Assembly (NCBI GenBank): GCA_023443315.1
Contig: JAEZVA010000051.1
Span: 1 to 15,709 of the forward strand
Length of the DNA: 15,709 bases
Source of the DNA: Bacillota bacterium
Lineage (GTDB): Bacteria > Bacillota > Clostridia > Oscillospirales > Ruminococcaceae
Direction: 5' to 3'
Shown here: positions 1 to 7,263 of the stretch, one piece after another
Layout: each line of letters starts with the position of its first letter
Position numbering within the stretch: position 1 is the first letter of the stretch
Position numbers and translations under genes: made by a program
Notes under the pieces: model-generated
Database searches by the model: none
Seen by the model: only the letters and a program-made list of their open reading frames with translations
What the model was told of the DNA's origin: nothing

Positions 1-32
1 CAGAAACAGAATCCTTCATGTTTTCAATCATC

Positions 33-76
33 AAAAAGCAGCTATGCCTGCTTAACGCAAACTTAGCTGCTTTTTT
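33..76. terminator. Bidirectional intrinsic terminator at the end of the lysine operon
   Basis: The 12-base arms AAAAAGCAGCTA (33-44) and TAGCTGCTTTTT (64-75) are perfectly complementary around a 19-base loop. The A-rich and T-rich edges give a U-tract on either strand. Read on the minus strand it lies about 120 bases past the stop of the ACT-domain gene and could end the lysine operon. Read on the plus strand it could end a transcript entering from outside the window. The long loop makes it a weaker hairpin than most in this window. Confidence 0.6.
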
Positions 77-196
77 CGTTCCCATTCTTTCCTTTTCCTG
101 CACCACTACTATTGACAGAGAGCCGTTATTTATTAGGGTTATGGTAGTTTACAATCGTCACCCATCCGATTATAATGGGGAACTTTATAGAAGAAA
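77..196. other. Intergenic stretch without a gene
   Basis: No credible gene is seen between the terminator and the end of the ACT-domain gene. A long plus-strand frame running through here into the ACT gene looks like a shadow: it has no ribosome binding site and its protein resembles nothing recognisable. The stretch contains a promoter-like pair, listed separately. Confidence 0.5.
148..176 (+). promoter_or_regulatory. Candidate promoter antisense to the ACT-domain gene
   Basis: TTTACA (148-153), a 17-base spacer and a perfect TATAAT (171-176) form a good sigma-A-like promoter on the plus strand. It would start transcription near 183, running antisense through the 3' end of the ACT-domain gene. 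No plus-strand gene follows, so it is either an antisense RNA promoter or chance in AT-rich DNA. Confidence 0.35.
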
Positions 197-661
197 TCAG
201 AGCGCAAATTCTGCTTTTAACGCGGCAAGCGCATCCTCTTTATGCGCATTACTCACCAATACCGAGATATCTACGGCGCTTGTGGTAATGATGGTGATAT
301 CAACGTTTGCCGCTGCTATGGCGCGCATTGCACGAGCCGCTACTCCGGGCGTCGTCTCCATCTCGGTGCCGAACAGCTGTATCTGACAGTTACCGCTGCT
401 GACAAGCGGCTTAATGGTCGGCATCGACTCGGAAATCTTGGCTGTAAGGTGCAACGCCTTTACAAGCTCCGTGCCGAGGATAGAGAAGGAGAGTGAGGTA
501 TACTCGCCCTGGGGTGCTGCGTGAGAGATCATGTCGATGTTGATGCCCGCATCGGCAAACTGTGTTAGAATTTGAGCCAATAGCGAGGCGCTTGCCGGAG
601 CTCTGTTTATGGTGATAAGCGCAACATCATCGGTTACGGTCAAGGTGGACACTCCGTTCAT
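197..661 (-). CDS. Stand-alone tandem ACT-domain protein, aspartokinase regulatory-domain type
   Basis: This 154-residue protein consists of two ACT domains like the C-terminal regulatory half of aspartate kinase, with no kinase domain. Domain 1 spans about residues 12-75 and carries the pattern F-ADAGINIDMISHA (about 35-48), which fits the ligand-binding strand-helix turn of LysC. Domain 2 (about 92-154) has the typical TPGVAARAMRAIAAANVDI segment (104-122). The ATG at 661 is preceded by an AAGGAAGG ribosome binding site. It is the last gene of the lysine operon, 44 bases after dapB. An amino-acid-sensing role, perhaps by binding lysine or threonine or partnering a full aspartokinase encoded elsewhere, is inferred from the family and context. 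Bacillus LysC makes a similar beta subunit by internal initiation; here it appears as a free gene. Confidence 0.85.
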   Translation of the reverse strand: MNGVSTLTVTDDVALITINRAPASASLLAQILTQFADAGINIDMISHAAPQGEYTSLSFSILGTELVKALHLTAKISESMPTIKPLVSSGNCQIQLFGTEMETTPGVAARAMRAIAAANVDITIITTSAVDISVLVSNAHKEDALAALKAEFAL

Positions 662-705
662 AATGGAGACCTTCCTTTCTCATCAATAGGTAGTAAGCAG
701 TAAAG

Positions 706-1461
706 CTAGGCAAGCAGATCGGTCATATCATATAACCCCGGATTTTTTCCGACCAAAAAGAGGGATGCATTCAGCGCGCCCGTTGCAAAAACATCACGAG
801 AACGCGCACTATGGCTGATGGTTACAATCTCATCGGGTCCTGCAAACAGCACCTCGTGCTCGCCGACTATCGTTCCGCCACGAACAGCATGGATGCCAAT
901 CTCGTTTTTGGGGCGTTTTTCCCGCCGCACATGACGATCATACTCATAGCGATAGCCGTTATCACGCGCATCGTTTATGCCATTTGCAATCATTAAAGCG
1001 GTGCCGCTGGGTGCGTCAAGCTTGCGGTTATGGTGCTTTTCGATAATCTCAATGTCAAACTCATTGCCCAGTACCTGCGCCGCCTTTTTGGCTAGCGCAA
1101 TCATCAGGTTGATACCGAGCGACATGTTGCCCGAATGAAAAACGGCTATTTCTTCAGACGCCTCACGCATTGCGCTAAGCTGCTGTTCACTCAGCCCTGT
1201 CGTACAAACCACGACGGGCAGCCCTTTTTGCTTCGCCGTTTCAAGCAGGGGAAGCAGCGCCGTCGGATGAGAGAAATCAATAATTACATCCGCCTCGGTG
1301 GTAAGCGACTCGGGTGAGGGGAATACATCAAAATCGGCATACTTTACCGGGTTAATATCAATACCCGCTACAATCTCACAGTCGCTCCGCTGCGCGGCAC
1401 ACTGTGCAATCATACGTCCCATTGCGCCACAGCAGCCGGAGAGAACTATTTTTGTTTTCAC
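706..1461 (-). CDS. dapB: 4-hydroxy-tetrahydrodipicolinate reductase
   Basis: DapB reduces the product of DapA to tetrahydrodipicolinate with NAD(P)H, in the cytoplasmic diaminopimelate/lysine pathway. The 251-residue protein begins with the dinucleotide-binding loop GCCGAMGRM (residues 9-17). It carries the signature EKHHNRKLDAPSGTA (141-155), with the catalytic His pair 143/144, Lys147 and the SGT phosphate-like loop. The C-terminal segment SHSARSRDVFATGAL (216-230) is also typical. I chose the GTG at 1461 because GGGAGG sits just upstream. The open frame runs 30 codons further, but that stretch overlaps dapA and does not match the family. The gap to dapA is 16 bases, so the two are probably translated from one message. 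Confidence 0.96.
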   Translation of the reverse strand: MKTKIVLSGCCGAMGRMIAQCAAQRSDCEIVAGIDINPVKYADFDVFPSPESLTTEADVIIDFSHPTALLPLLETAKQKGLPVVVCTTGLSEQQLSAMREASEEIAVFHSGNMSLGINLMIALAKKAAQVLGNEFDIEIIEKHHNRKLDAPSGTALMIANGINDARDNGYRYEYDRHVRREKRPKNEIGIHAVRGGTIVGEHEVLFAGPDEIVTISHSARSRDVFATGALNASLFLVGKNPGLYDMTDLLA

Positions 1462-1477
1462 TTCCGTTCCTCCCACA

Positions 1478-2377
1478 TCAACCGTTGTGTGCAGACTGAA
1501 TAAGACCATGACGCTCAAGGGACCTCTTAAGTATCGCTGCATGTTCGTCACTTAGGGTATCGAGCGGTGCGCGGCCGGAGCCTACGGCATAACCCATCAT
1601 CTCAAGCGCTGCCTTGACGGGGATGGGGTTAACATCAAGGAACAGATTGTTAATCAGTCCGAGCAAATCCAGCTGTAGCTTGCGGCTTGCGGCGACATCG
1701 CCCTCAAAGAACAATCTGCAGATGTCGTGCGTTTCGCGGGGCATGATGTTTGATACAACCGAGATAACGCCCTTGCTGCCCAGAGAAAGGAGCGGTACAA
1801 TCTGGTCGTCGTTGCCCGAGTAGAAGTCAAGATCACACTCGGCGGCAAGCTCGGCAATCGCCGAGATGTTTCCACACGCTTCCTTGGTGGCGACAATGTT
1901 GGGGTGCTTTGCAAGCTCTTTGTATGCGTTTATGCTGATGCTCATACCGGTGCGGCTGGGTACATTGTACAGGATAATCGGCAGGTCGGTCGCATCCGCA
2001 ATTGCATTAAAATGCTTTACCAACCCCTTTTGCGAGGTCTTGTTGTAGTAGGGGGTAACATGTAAAAGCGCATCAACGCCGGCCGTCTTTGCCTCGCGTG
2101 AGAGCGCAACCGCATACGCGGTATCGTTGCTTCCCGCACCCGCCACAACGGGCACACGTCCCGCCACTGCCTTTACGGCGTGGTAGAGGATGTTAATGTG
2201 CTCGGCATCGGTAAATGTGGACGCCTCGCCCGTAGTTCCCGCAATGACGATTGCGTCGGTTTTGTTTTCTATCTGAAAATCAATCAAGTCACTCAATAGC
2301 GCGTAGTTAATCGAGCCGTCGGGGTTCATGGGGGTAACAATGGCGCAGCCCGCGCCGGTAAATACCGTCTTCTTCAA
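1478..2377 (-). CDS. dapA: 4-hydroxy-tetrahydrodipicolinate synthase
   Basis: DapA condenses pyruvate with aspartate semialdehyde, the first committed step to diaminopimelate and lysine. The 299-residue TIM-barrel protein shows the pyruvate-binding GTTGE loop (residues 47-51) and Tyr111. It also has the catalytic Tyr137 in LYNVPSRTG and the Schiff-base Lys165 in ATKEACG. All lie four positions after their E. coli counterparts, so the active site is intact. The chosen start is TTG at 2377, with GGGAGG upstream and MKKTVFTGAG as the N-terminus. The longer open frame reaching 2458 overlaps asd and is not family-like. It lies between asd, which makes its substrate, and dapB, which uses its product. 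Confidence 0.96.
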   Translation of the reverse strand: MKKTVFTGAGCAIVTPMNPDGSINYALLSDLIDFQIENKTDAIVIAGTTGEASTFTDAEHINILYHAVKAVAGRVPVVAGAGSNDTAYAVALSREAKTAGVDALLHVTPYYNKTSQKGLVKHFNAIADATDLPIILYNVPSRTGMSISINAYKELAKHPNIVATKEACGNISAIAELAAECDLDFYSGNDDQIVPLLSLGSKGVISVVSNIMPRETHDICRLFFEGDVAASRKLQLDLLGLINNLFLDVNPIPVKAALEMMGYAVGSGRAPLDTLSDEHAAILKRSLERHGLIQSAHNG

Positions 2378-2432
2378 TGAAAATACCTCCCTGTCTGGTA
2401 ATGAAATACGGGGATGGCGCCAAAAACTTTTT

Positions 2433-3512
2433 TTAATCAAAATATCCGCTTGCCGCAAGCAGCTCTGCCATCAGAACACCGCCGCCTGCCGCGCCCCGTA
2501 CTGTATTGTGCGAAAGGCATACGAATTTATAATCATACTGGGAGTCGGGACGAAGCCTGCCCACCGAGACCGCCATCGCGTTCTCTAGATCGCGATCAAG
2601 GCGGGTTTGGGGACGGTTATCCTCTTCAAAATAGTGAATGAACTGCTTGGGGGCAAGTGGCAGCGAAAGCGCCTGAGGCTCGGCGGAGAACTGCGCCCAT
2701 TTCTGCTTAATTTCGTCCATTGTGGGCTTTTTATCAAACGATACAAACACGGCAGCAAGGTGTCCGTCCGAAACGGGAACACGAATGCACTGTGTTGTAA
2801 TAGCGGGGGAGGTAGCGGGCACAATGACCCCGTCCTTTACTTCGCCCCAAATTTTAAGCGGTTCTTGCTCACTCTTTTCCTCTTCGCCACCGATAAAGGG
2901 GATTACGTTGTCCACCATCTCAGGCCAGGTCTCAAAGGTTTTTCCGGCACCCGATATCGCCTGATAGGTGCATGCAAGTACGTTCTTAATGCCATACTCC
3001 ATCAAGGGGTGTAGGGCGGGCACGTAGCTTTGCAGCGAGCAGTTGCTTTTAACCGCAATAAAGCCGCGCTTGGTGCCAAGGCGTTTACGCTGGGCAGCGA
3101 TAACCTCCATGTGGGACGCGTTAATCTCGGGAACAATCATCGGCACATCGGGGGTATTGCGGTGTGCCGAGTTATTCGAGATTACCGGGCATTCTGCCTT
3201 TGCGTAAATCTCCTCAAGGGCTTTAATTTCATCCTTTTTCATATCCACGGCGCAGAACACAAAATCCACCTGAGATGCGATGGTCTGTACATCCGCGGTC
3301 GCGTCCATAACAATAAGATTTTTCACCTTCTCCGGCATAGGGGTGCTCATTGCCCAGCGGTCGCCAACCGCTTCAGTATAGCTTTTGCCGGCCGAACGCG
3401 GGGATGCCGCAAGCAGCTTAATCTGAAACCACGGGTGATTTTCGAGCAGGGAGATGAATCGCTGTCCCACCATGCCTGTTGCGCCGATAATGCCTACTTG
3501 ATACTGTTTCAT
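2433..3512 (-). CDS. asd: Aspartate-semialdehyde dehydrogenase, archaeal/fungal-type
   Basis: Asd reduces aspartyl phosphate to aspartate semialdehyde, the branch-point metabolite for lysine, threonine and methionine. The 359-residue protein has the NADP-binding GATGMVGQRF (residues 10-19), the catalytic Cys158 in SNCS and His251 in VPVSDGH. The segments NNSAHR (113-118), DVPMIVPEIN (122-131) and TYQAISGAG point to the archaeal/fungal ASADH subgroup rather than the E. coli type. The start is the ATG at 3512, with AAAGGAG upstream. The longer frame to 3563 lacks a ribosome binding site. It is the first gene behind the lysine riboswitch, with a leader of about 430 bases from the promoter and 55 bases before dapA. 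Confidence 0.95.
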   Translation of the reverse strand: MKQYQVGIIGATGMVGQRFISLLENHPWFQIKLLAASPRSAGKSYTEAVGDRWAMSTPMPEKVKNLIVMDATADVQTIASQVDFVFCAVDMKKDEIKALEEIYAKAECPVISNNSAHRNTPDVPMIVPEINASHMEVIAAQRKRLGTKRGFIAVKSNCSLQSYVPALHPLMEYGIKNVLACTYQAISGAGKTFETWPEMVDNVIPFIGGEEEKSEQEPLKIWGEVKDGVIVPATSPAITTQCIRVPVSDGHLAAVFVSFDKKPTMDEIKQKWAQFSAEPQALSLPLAPKQFIHYFEEDNRPQTRLDRDLENAMAVSVGRLRPDSQYDYKFVCLSHNTVRGAAGGGVLMAELLAASGYFD

Positions 3513-3666
3513 GCTTCTCGTTCTCCTTTGTGTTCCAGTGCAACGCAGTATGGTGCGAAGCACTTGTGTAGCGGAATGGTTCCTGTCTGAAAATGATGTT
3601 GGTATGCGAGGGGAGGGGGGCTTTGTTGGTTAAGTTAATGACCGAACATGCCTAAAAAAGGGTAAC

Positions 3667-3691
3667 AAAAAATCCGGCATGAAAACCGGAT
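3667..3691 (-). terminator. Riboswitch-controlled intrinsic terminator upstream of asd
   Basis: On the minus strand, ATCCGG (3691-3686) and CCGGAT (3677-3672) form a stem around an 8-base loop, followed by a run of Ts (3671-3667). It lies about 70 bases after the lysine riboswitch and 155 bases before asd, the right place for an expression-platform terminator. CUAUCC overlapping its left arm (3693-3688) is complementary to GGAUAG in the 5' P1 strand of the aptamer. This offers one possible antiterminator pairing; that part is inference. Confidence 0.8.
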
Positions 3692-3760
3692 AGTCAACCA
3701 ATATAATAAGTGCGGAGCTATTGACCAAAACACAAATATGGTTTAAAATTGTGAAATTGG

Positions 3761-3935
3761 TGTATAGCTCTCCATCATTATTATAATGATGACAGTCGCA
3801 TTCCTGTTCGGTAATGCAACCAGGGTCACCAGTCGTCGGTACTGATCCCTTCGGCGGTCTTACCTTTCACCAACGCTCAAACGATCCCGACGATCTTGCG
3901 GTATGGTTACTGATTAAACCCGCGCCTCTATCCAT
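3761..3935 (-). promoter_or_regulatory. Lysine riboswitch (L box)
   Basis: Read on the minus strand, the leader matches the lysine aptamer from end to end. The 5' P1 and core GAUAGAGGCGCG comes first, then an AGUA segment, GGUGAAAGG and GCCGAAG. A CUGGUUGCAU...AUGCGACUGUCAU hairpin stem follows, and the 3' closing strand is GGAGAGCUAU. It lies between a strong promoter and asd and is followed by an intrinsic terminator. The likely logic is that lysine binding stabilises P1 and permits termination, lowering expression of asd-dapA-dapB-ACT. Aptamer recognition comes from reading the conserved blocks; the edges are approximate. Confidence 0.92.
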
Positions 3936-3947
3936 TTCAATAAAAAC

Positions 3948-3976
3948 ATATTAGCACTCGTGTGCCGTTATGTCAA
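3948..3976 (-). promoter_or_regulatory. Promoter of the lysine operon
   Basis: A perfect -35 TTGACA (minus strand, 3976-3971), a 17-base spacer and a -10 TAATAT (3953-3948) sit immediately upstream of the riboswitch. Transcription would begin near 3941, a few bases before the 5' side of P1. The promoter lies in the divergent region shared with queA. Confidence 0.9.
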
Positions 3977-4015
3977 TTTGTTTTATGAAAATCGTCCTAA
4001 CAGGAGAATTTCCGT

Positions 4016-5041
4016 ATGAAAAAATCCGAATTTTGGTACGAATTGCCCGAACAGCTTATTGCGCAGACACCAATCGAGCCCCGCGACGCCTCGCGCATGC
4101 TTACCCTTGACCGTAACACAGGGGAGATTGGGCATCTTCGTTTTCATGATATCTTATCGCTGCTTCGCAAAGGTGACACCCTTATATTAAACGACACCCG
4201 CGTCATTCCTGCGCGCCTGTATGGCAAGCGCACCGATACCGGCGGTGACATAGAGTTTTTGCTGCTTGAACAAAAGGCGGACAAGCTATGGGAGATTCTC
4301 GTGCGCCCTGGAAAACGTGCAAAACCCGGGCATCGCTTTGTATTTGGGGACGGGCTCTTGTACGCGACCGTTACGGATGTTTTGCCGAGTGGAAATCGGC
4401 TTGCACAGTTTGAGTGCGAAGGTAGCATATATCCAGTCCTTGAGCAGATTGGGCTGATGCCCCTGCCTCCTTACATTAAAGAGAAGTTGTCAGACAAAGA
4501 ACGATATCAGACCGTGTACTCCCAGCAGCTTGGTTCCGCAGCGGCACCGACAGCGGGATTGCACTTTACCCCCGAGTTACTGGAGGAGATTCAAAAGGCT
4601 GGGGTGAATATCGGCTTTGTGACGCTGCATGTGGGTCTTGGCACCTTTCGACCGGTTAAGGAGGAGAATATCCTCGACCACAGGATGCACAGCGAGCATT
4701 ACGTTGTGCCGCAAGAGACCGCGGACTTACTCAATCAAACTAAGCGAAATGGCGGACGTGTTATCGCGGTGGGTACCACAAGCTGCAGAACGCTGGAAGC
4801 GATGGCTACAACGCACGGCACAATCTGCCCCTGTGAGGGCAGCACCAATATCTTTATCTATCCGGGATATTCGTTTAAGGTATTGGATGGTTTAATAACC
4901 AACTTTCATCTTCCCGAAAGCACGCTAATTATGCTGGTAAGCGCATTTGCGGGTTATGAAAGCACAATGAACGCGTACCAAACAGCCGTAAAGAACCAGT
5001 ATCGCTTTTTCAGTTTTGGGGATGCGATGTTTATCTATTAA
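4016..5041 (+). CDS. queA: S-adenosylmethionine:tRNA ribosyltransferase-isomerase
   Basis: QueA moves and rearranges the ribosyl group of S-adenosylmethionine onto preQ1 in tRNA, making epoxyqueuosine at wobble position 34. The 341-residue length is normal. Family blocks visible are LNDTRVIPARLYG (residues 58-70), YQTVYSQQLGSAAAPTAGLHF (164-184), the LHVGLGTFRPV block (204-214), DHRMHSEHY (221-229) and NFHLPESTLIMLVSAF (296-311). An AGGAGA ribosome binding site lies 9 bases before the ATG. It is the first gene of a queA-tgt pair, with 17 bases between them, divergent from the lysine operon. I could not pick out a convincing promoter for it in the roughly 60 bases before the start. Confidence 0.97.
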   Translation: MKKSEFWYELPEQLIAQTPIEPRDASRMLTLDRNTGEIGHLRFHDILSLLRKGDTLILNDTRVIPARLYGKRTDTGGDIEFLLLEQKADKLWEILVRPGKRAKPGHRFVFGDGLLYATVTDVLPSGNRLAQFECEGSIYPVLEQIGLMPLPPYIKEKLSDKERYQTVYSQQLGSAAAPTAGLHFTPELLEEIQKAGVNIGFVTLHVGLGTFRPVKEENILDHRMHSEHYVVPQETADLLNQTKRNGGRVIAVGTTSCRTLEAMATTHGTICPCEGSTNIFIYPGYSFKVLDGLITNFHLPESTLIMLVSAFAGYESTMNAYQTAVKNQYRFFSFGDAMFIY

Positions 5042-5058
5042 GGATTTGAGGAACAAAA

Positions 5059-6198
5059 ATGTTTACACTGATAAAAAATGAGGGTAGGGCAAGACGCGGC
5101 GAGATGACGACCGTGCATGGAACGGTGAAGACCCCTGCGTTTATGAACGTTGCCACTGCAGGGGCGATTAAGGGCGGAATCTCGTCGTATGATTTAACCA
5201 ACTTAAAATGTCAGGTTGAATTGTGCAACACCTATCACCTACACATTCGTCCGTCTGACACCCTGATTAAGGATATGGGCGGGCTACATCGGTTTATTGG
5301 CTGGAACGGTCCGATACTAACCGATAGCGGAGGGTTTCAGGTATTTTCACTGGCAAAACTGAGAAAAATAAGGGAAGAGGGCGTGTACTTTTCGTCCCAT
5401 GTGGACGGGCAGAAGATATTTATGGGGCCCGAAGAAAGTATGCGGATTCAATCAAACCTCGGCTCTACCATTGCCATGGCGTTTGATGAATGTGTGGAGA
5501 ACCCCGCCGCCTACGACTATGCCGTAGCGTCCTGTGACCGAACCTACCGCTGGCTGGTTCGGTGTAAAGAAGAGATGCAAAGGCTAAATGCTTTACACGA
5601 TACCGTAAACCCCAAGCAACTGTTGTTCGGCATTAACCAGGGCTGTACCTATGACGACCTGCGCGTAAACCATATGAAGCGAATTGCTCCGCTTGATCTA
5701 GATGGCTACGCCATTGGTGGGCTCGCGGTTGGCGAACCAGCAGCGGACATGTATCGTGTTATTGATGCTGTGGAACCGCATATGCCTATTCACAAGCCAA
5801 GGTATCTGATGGGGGTGGGAACGCCCTGTAATATTATAGAGGCAGTAAGCCGAGGCGTCGATCTGTTTGACTGCGTGATGCCAAGCCGAAATGCGCGCCA
5901 TGGACACCTGTTTACCTTTGACGGCGTAATTAACATCATTAACGCCAAATACCAGCGCGATGAACGCCCAATCTCAAACGACTGCGATTGCCCTGCCTGC
6001 CGCAGCCATTCGCGCGCCTATCTCAGGCACCTGTTTAAGGCGGGGGAGATGCTTGGCATGCGCCTTGCTGTAATGCACAACCTCTATTTCTATAATACGC
6101 TGATGGAGCGAATTCGTGATGCGATTGATAAAGGAGAGTTTTCGCAGTTTTGTGCGCGATATCTGCCCGTTTTGGACAAACGAAATACAATCATGTAA
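5059..6198 (+). CDS. tgt: tRNA-guanine transglycosylase (bacterial preQ1 type)
   Basis: Tgt swaps guanine-34 of tRNAs with GUN anticodons for preQ1, the step before QueA. The 379-residue TIM-barrel protein has Asp89 in LTDSGGFQVFSL as general acid/base and Asp271 in DLFDCVMPSRNARHG as the nucleophile. It also has GGLAVGE (220-226) in the substrate pocket and a complete zinc site, Cys309, Cys311, Cys314 and His340. The ATG follows a GAGG-type ribosome binding site 17 bases after queA, and the pair is almost surely co-transcribed. No clear terminator is seen after the gene. Confidence 0.97.
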   Translation: MFTLIKNEGRARRGEMTTVHGTVKTPAFMNVATAGAIKGGISSYDLTNLKCQVELCNTYHLHIRPSDTLIKDMGGLHRFIGWNGPILTDSGGFQVFSLAKLRKIREEGVYFSSHVDGQKIFMGPEESMRIQSNLGSTIAMAFDECVENPAAYDYAVASCDRTYRWLVRCKEEMQRLNALHDTVNPKQLLFGINQGCTYDDLRVNHMKRIAPLDLDGYAIGGLAVGEPAADMYRVIDAVEPHMPIHKPRYLMGVGTPCNIIEAVSRGVDLFDCVMPSRNARHGHLFTFDGVINIINAKYQRDERPISNDCDCPACRSHSRAYLRHLFKAGEMLGMRLAVMHNLYFYNTLMERIRDAIDKGEFSQFCARYLPVLDKRNTIM

Positions 6199-6246
6199 AT
6201 ATAAGCGCATATTGGTAAACAATTTATGTATTCTTGCCAGGAGCCC

Positions 6247-6275
6247 TTGCATGACTTGTACTTTCAATGTATAAT
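6247..6275 (+). promoter_or_regulatory. Promoter upstream of yajC
   Basis: TTGCAT (6247-6252), a 17-base spacer and a perfect TATAAT (6270-6275) lie about 60 bases before yajC. A start near 6282 would give a 50-base leader. The same TTGCAT -35 hexamer and spacing recur at the scfA promoter. Confidence 0.75.
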
Positions 6276-6332
6276 AACATAAGATAATATATCAAAATAT
6301 GAGCAGTTTACCGAACTAGCTGGAGGAAGAAA

Positions 6333-6689
6333 ATGAACGGATTATTTTTATTGTCTGCCGCTGCTGACGCTGGCGCAGCCGGAGAGCCAAACTCTACACT
6401 TGCAATGTTGATTCAGTTTGGACCCATCGTCCTGATTTTTGTTGTATTTTACTTCTTTATGATTAGACCCCAGAAAAAGAAGGAGAAAGAGATACAGAGG
6501 ATGCGTTCCAACCTGCAGGTTGGCGACGAGGTTGTAACCTCTGGCGGTATCATTGGTCGTGTTGTCAGCATCCGTGAGGACACAGTTGTTATTGAGACCG
6601 GTTCCGATCGAAGCAAGGTTCGCATTGCTAGATGGGCAATTCAGACCAACAACACCGTGCATGACGATGTAGACTCGTCACTAAAATAA
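6333..6689 (+). CDS. yajC: Preprotein translocase accessory subunit YajC
   Basis: YajC is a small single-pass membrane protein that associates with SecD/SecF and the SecYEG translocon. This 118-residue protein has one membrane helix at about residues 24-44, followed by the hallmark FMIRPQKKKEKE (42-53). A small beta-rich cytoplasmic domain with VGDEVVTSGGIIG (63-75) follows. GGAGGAAG precedes the ATG. secD/secF are not in the window; instead the gene is followed by a TIGR04086-like protein and the SCIFF pair, a neighbourhood known from Clostridia. Confidence 0.95.
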   Translation: MNGLFLLSAAADAGAAGEPNSTLAMLIQFGPIVLIFVVFYFFMIRPQKKKEKEIQRMRSNLQVGDEVVTSGGIIGRVVSIREDTVVIETGSDRSKVRIARWAIQTNNTVHDDVDSSLK

Positions 6690-6721
6690 AGTCCATTTGA
6701 ACCAAAGCTGACTTCTGTCAT

Positions 6722-6780
6722 AAACAAATCGACCTCCGAATATCCTTTAACACAAGGATTGTTTGGAGGTCGATTTGTTT
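6722..6780 (+). terminator. Long hairpin, terminator-like, that also contains the next gene's ribosome binding site
   Basis: AAACAAATCGACCTCC (6722-6737) and GGAGGTCGATTTGTTT (6765-6780) are perfect 16-base inverted arms. Inside, ATCCTT (6742-6747) and AAGGAT (6754-6759) can form a second short stem. The T-rich 3' arm makes it a plausible terminator after yajC. The GGAGG at 6765-6769 is also the best ribosome binding site for the TTG start at 6780, so the same hairpin could block translation of the next gene. Confidence 0.7.
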
Positions 6781-7196
6781 TGAATAACGCTTTAGCGAAT
6801 ACAAAGCATGAAGAACAAAGACATGTTTCATTTGTAAAACCAACCGTTGTATCAGCGGTGTTCATGATGCTGCTATTATTAGTGATGTCTTTGGTGTTTG
6901 CGGCACTATTTGCGTTAACCAATTTACCGACCTACCTGCTTATGCCATCCGCAATCTTAATGCTTGCAATTGCATGCTTTTCGGGCGGTTTTTTCTCCGC
7001 GAGAATGACTAAGGCGAAAGGGTTGACAGCTGGCATCATCGCAGGGGCTTTCATATATTTAATTCTATTTTTGCTTAGTATTCTTTTTGAACGTTCGGGA
7101 GTTGGCCTATTTGCGCTAGCAAAACTGATGCTGATGCTCACGGCTGCTGCTATCGGGGGAATAAGCGGCGTAAACTTGGTCGCAAAGAGAAAATAA
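6780..7196 (+). CDS. TIGR04086-like four-TM membrane protein
   Basis: This 138-residue protein has a short charged N-terminus and four predicted membrane helices at about residues 21-45, 52-74, 81-103 and 109-134. It ends in the basic tail VAKRK. Size, hydropathy and position after yajC and before the SCIFF gene match the TIGR04086/YrzE-type family of Clostridia; its biochemical role is unknown. I chose the TTG at 6780 because GGAGG lies 10 bases before it. A TTG at 6759 in the same frame has no usable ribosome binding site. The start region is buried in the 3' arm of a 16-base-pair hairpin, so expression may be low or regulated. Confidence 0.75.
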   Translation: MNNALANTKHEEQRHVSFVKPTVVSAVFMMLLLLVMSLVFAALFALTNLPTYLLMPSAILMLAIACFSGGFFSARMTKAKGLTAGIIAGAFIYLILFLLSILFERSGVGLFALAKLMLMLTAAAIGGISGVNLVAKRK

Positions 7197-7199
7197 CAA

Positions 7200-7228
7200 T
7201 TGCATCACGATTTAATATATGTTAAAAT
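7200..7228 (+). promoter_or_regulatory. Promoter of the SCIFF precursor gene
   Basis: TTGCAT (7200-7205), a 17-base spacer and TAAAAT (7223-7228) place a start near 7235, about 30 bases before scfA. It overlaps the end of the preceding membrane-protein gene. It is nearly the same design as the yajC promoter. Confidence 0.7.
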
Positions 7229-7263
7229 GATTATTGAATTAGTGACAGGAGGGGAAAACACCA

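Noticed and set aside
18..386. 122-residue plus-strand frame at the left edge
   Set aside because: It overlaps the ACT-domain gene antisense, has no ribosome binding site and crosses the terminator hairpin.
2607..3014. 135-residue plus-strand frame inside asd
   Set aside because: It is the shadow of a well-supported gene on the other strand, whose catalytic motifs are all intact.
3951..3959. TTAGCACTC, identical to one half of the CIRCE heat-shock operator
   Set aside because: The second half GAGTGCTAA is missing at the required spacing, and the site lies in a lysine promoter rather than before groES or dnaK.
3954..4015. Possible preQ1 riboswitch before queA
   Set aside because: The space is short and no preQ1 aptamer pattern (stem with A-rich pseudoknot tail) could be seen; it also contains the divergent lysine promoter.
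6271..6303. dif-like AT-rich sequence
   Set aside because: It shares only AT-richness with the Firmicute dif consensus, with no matching inverted recombinase arms. No other dif candidate was seen near the xer genes.
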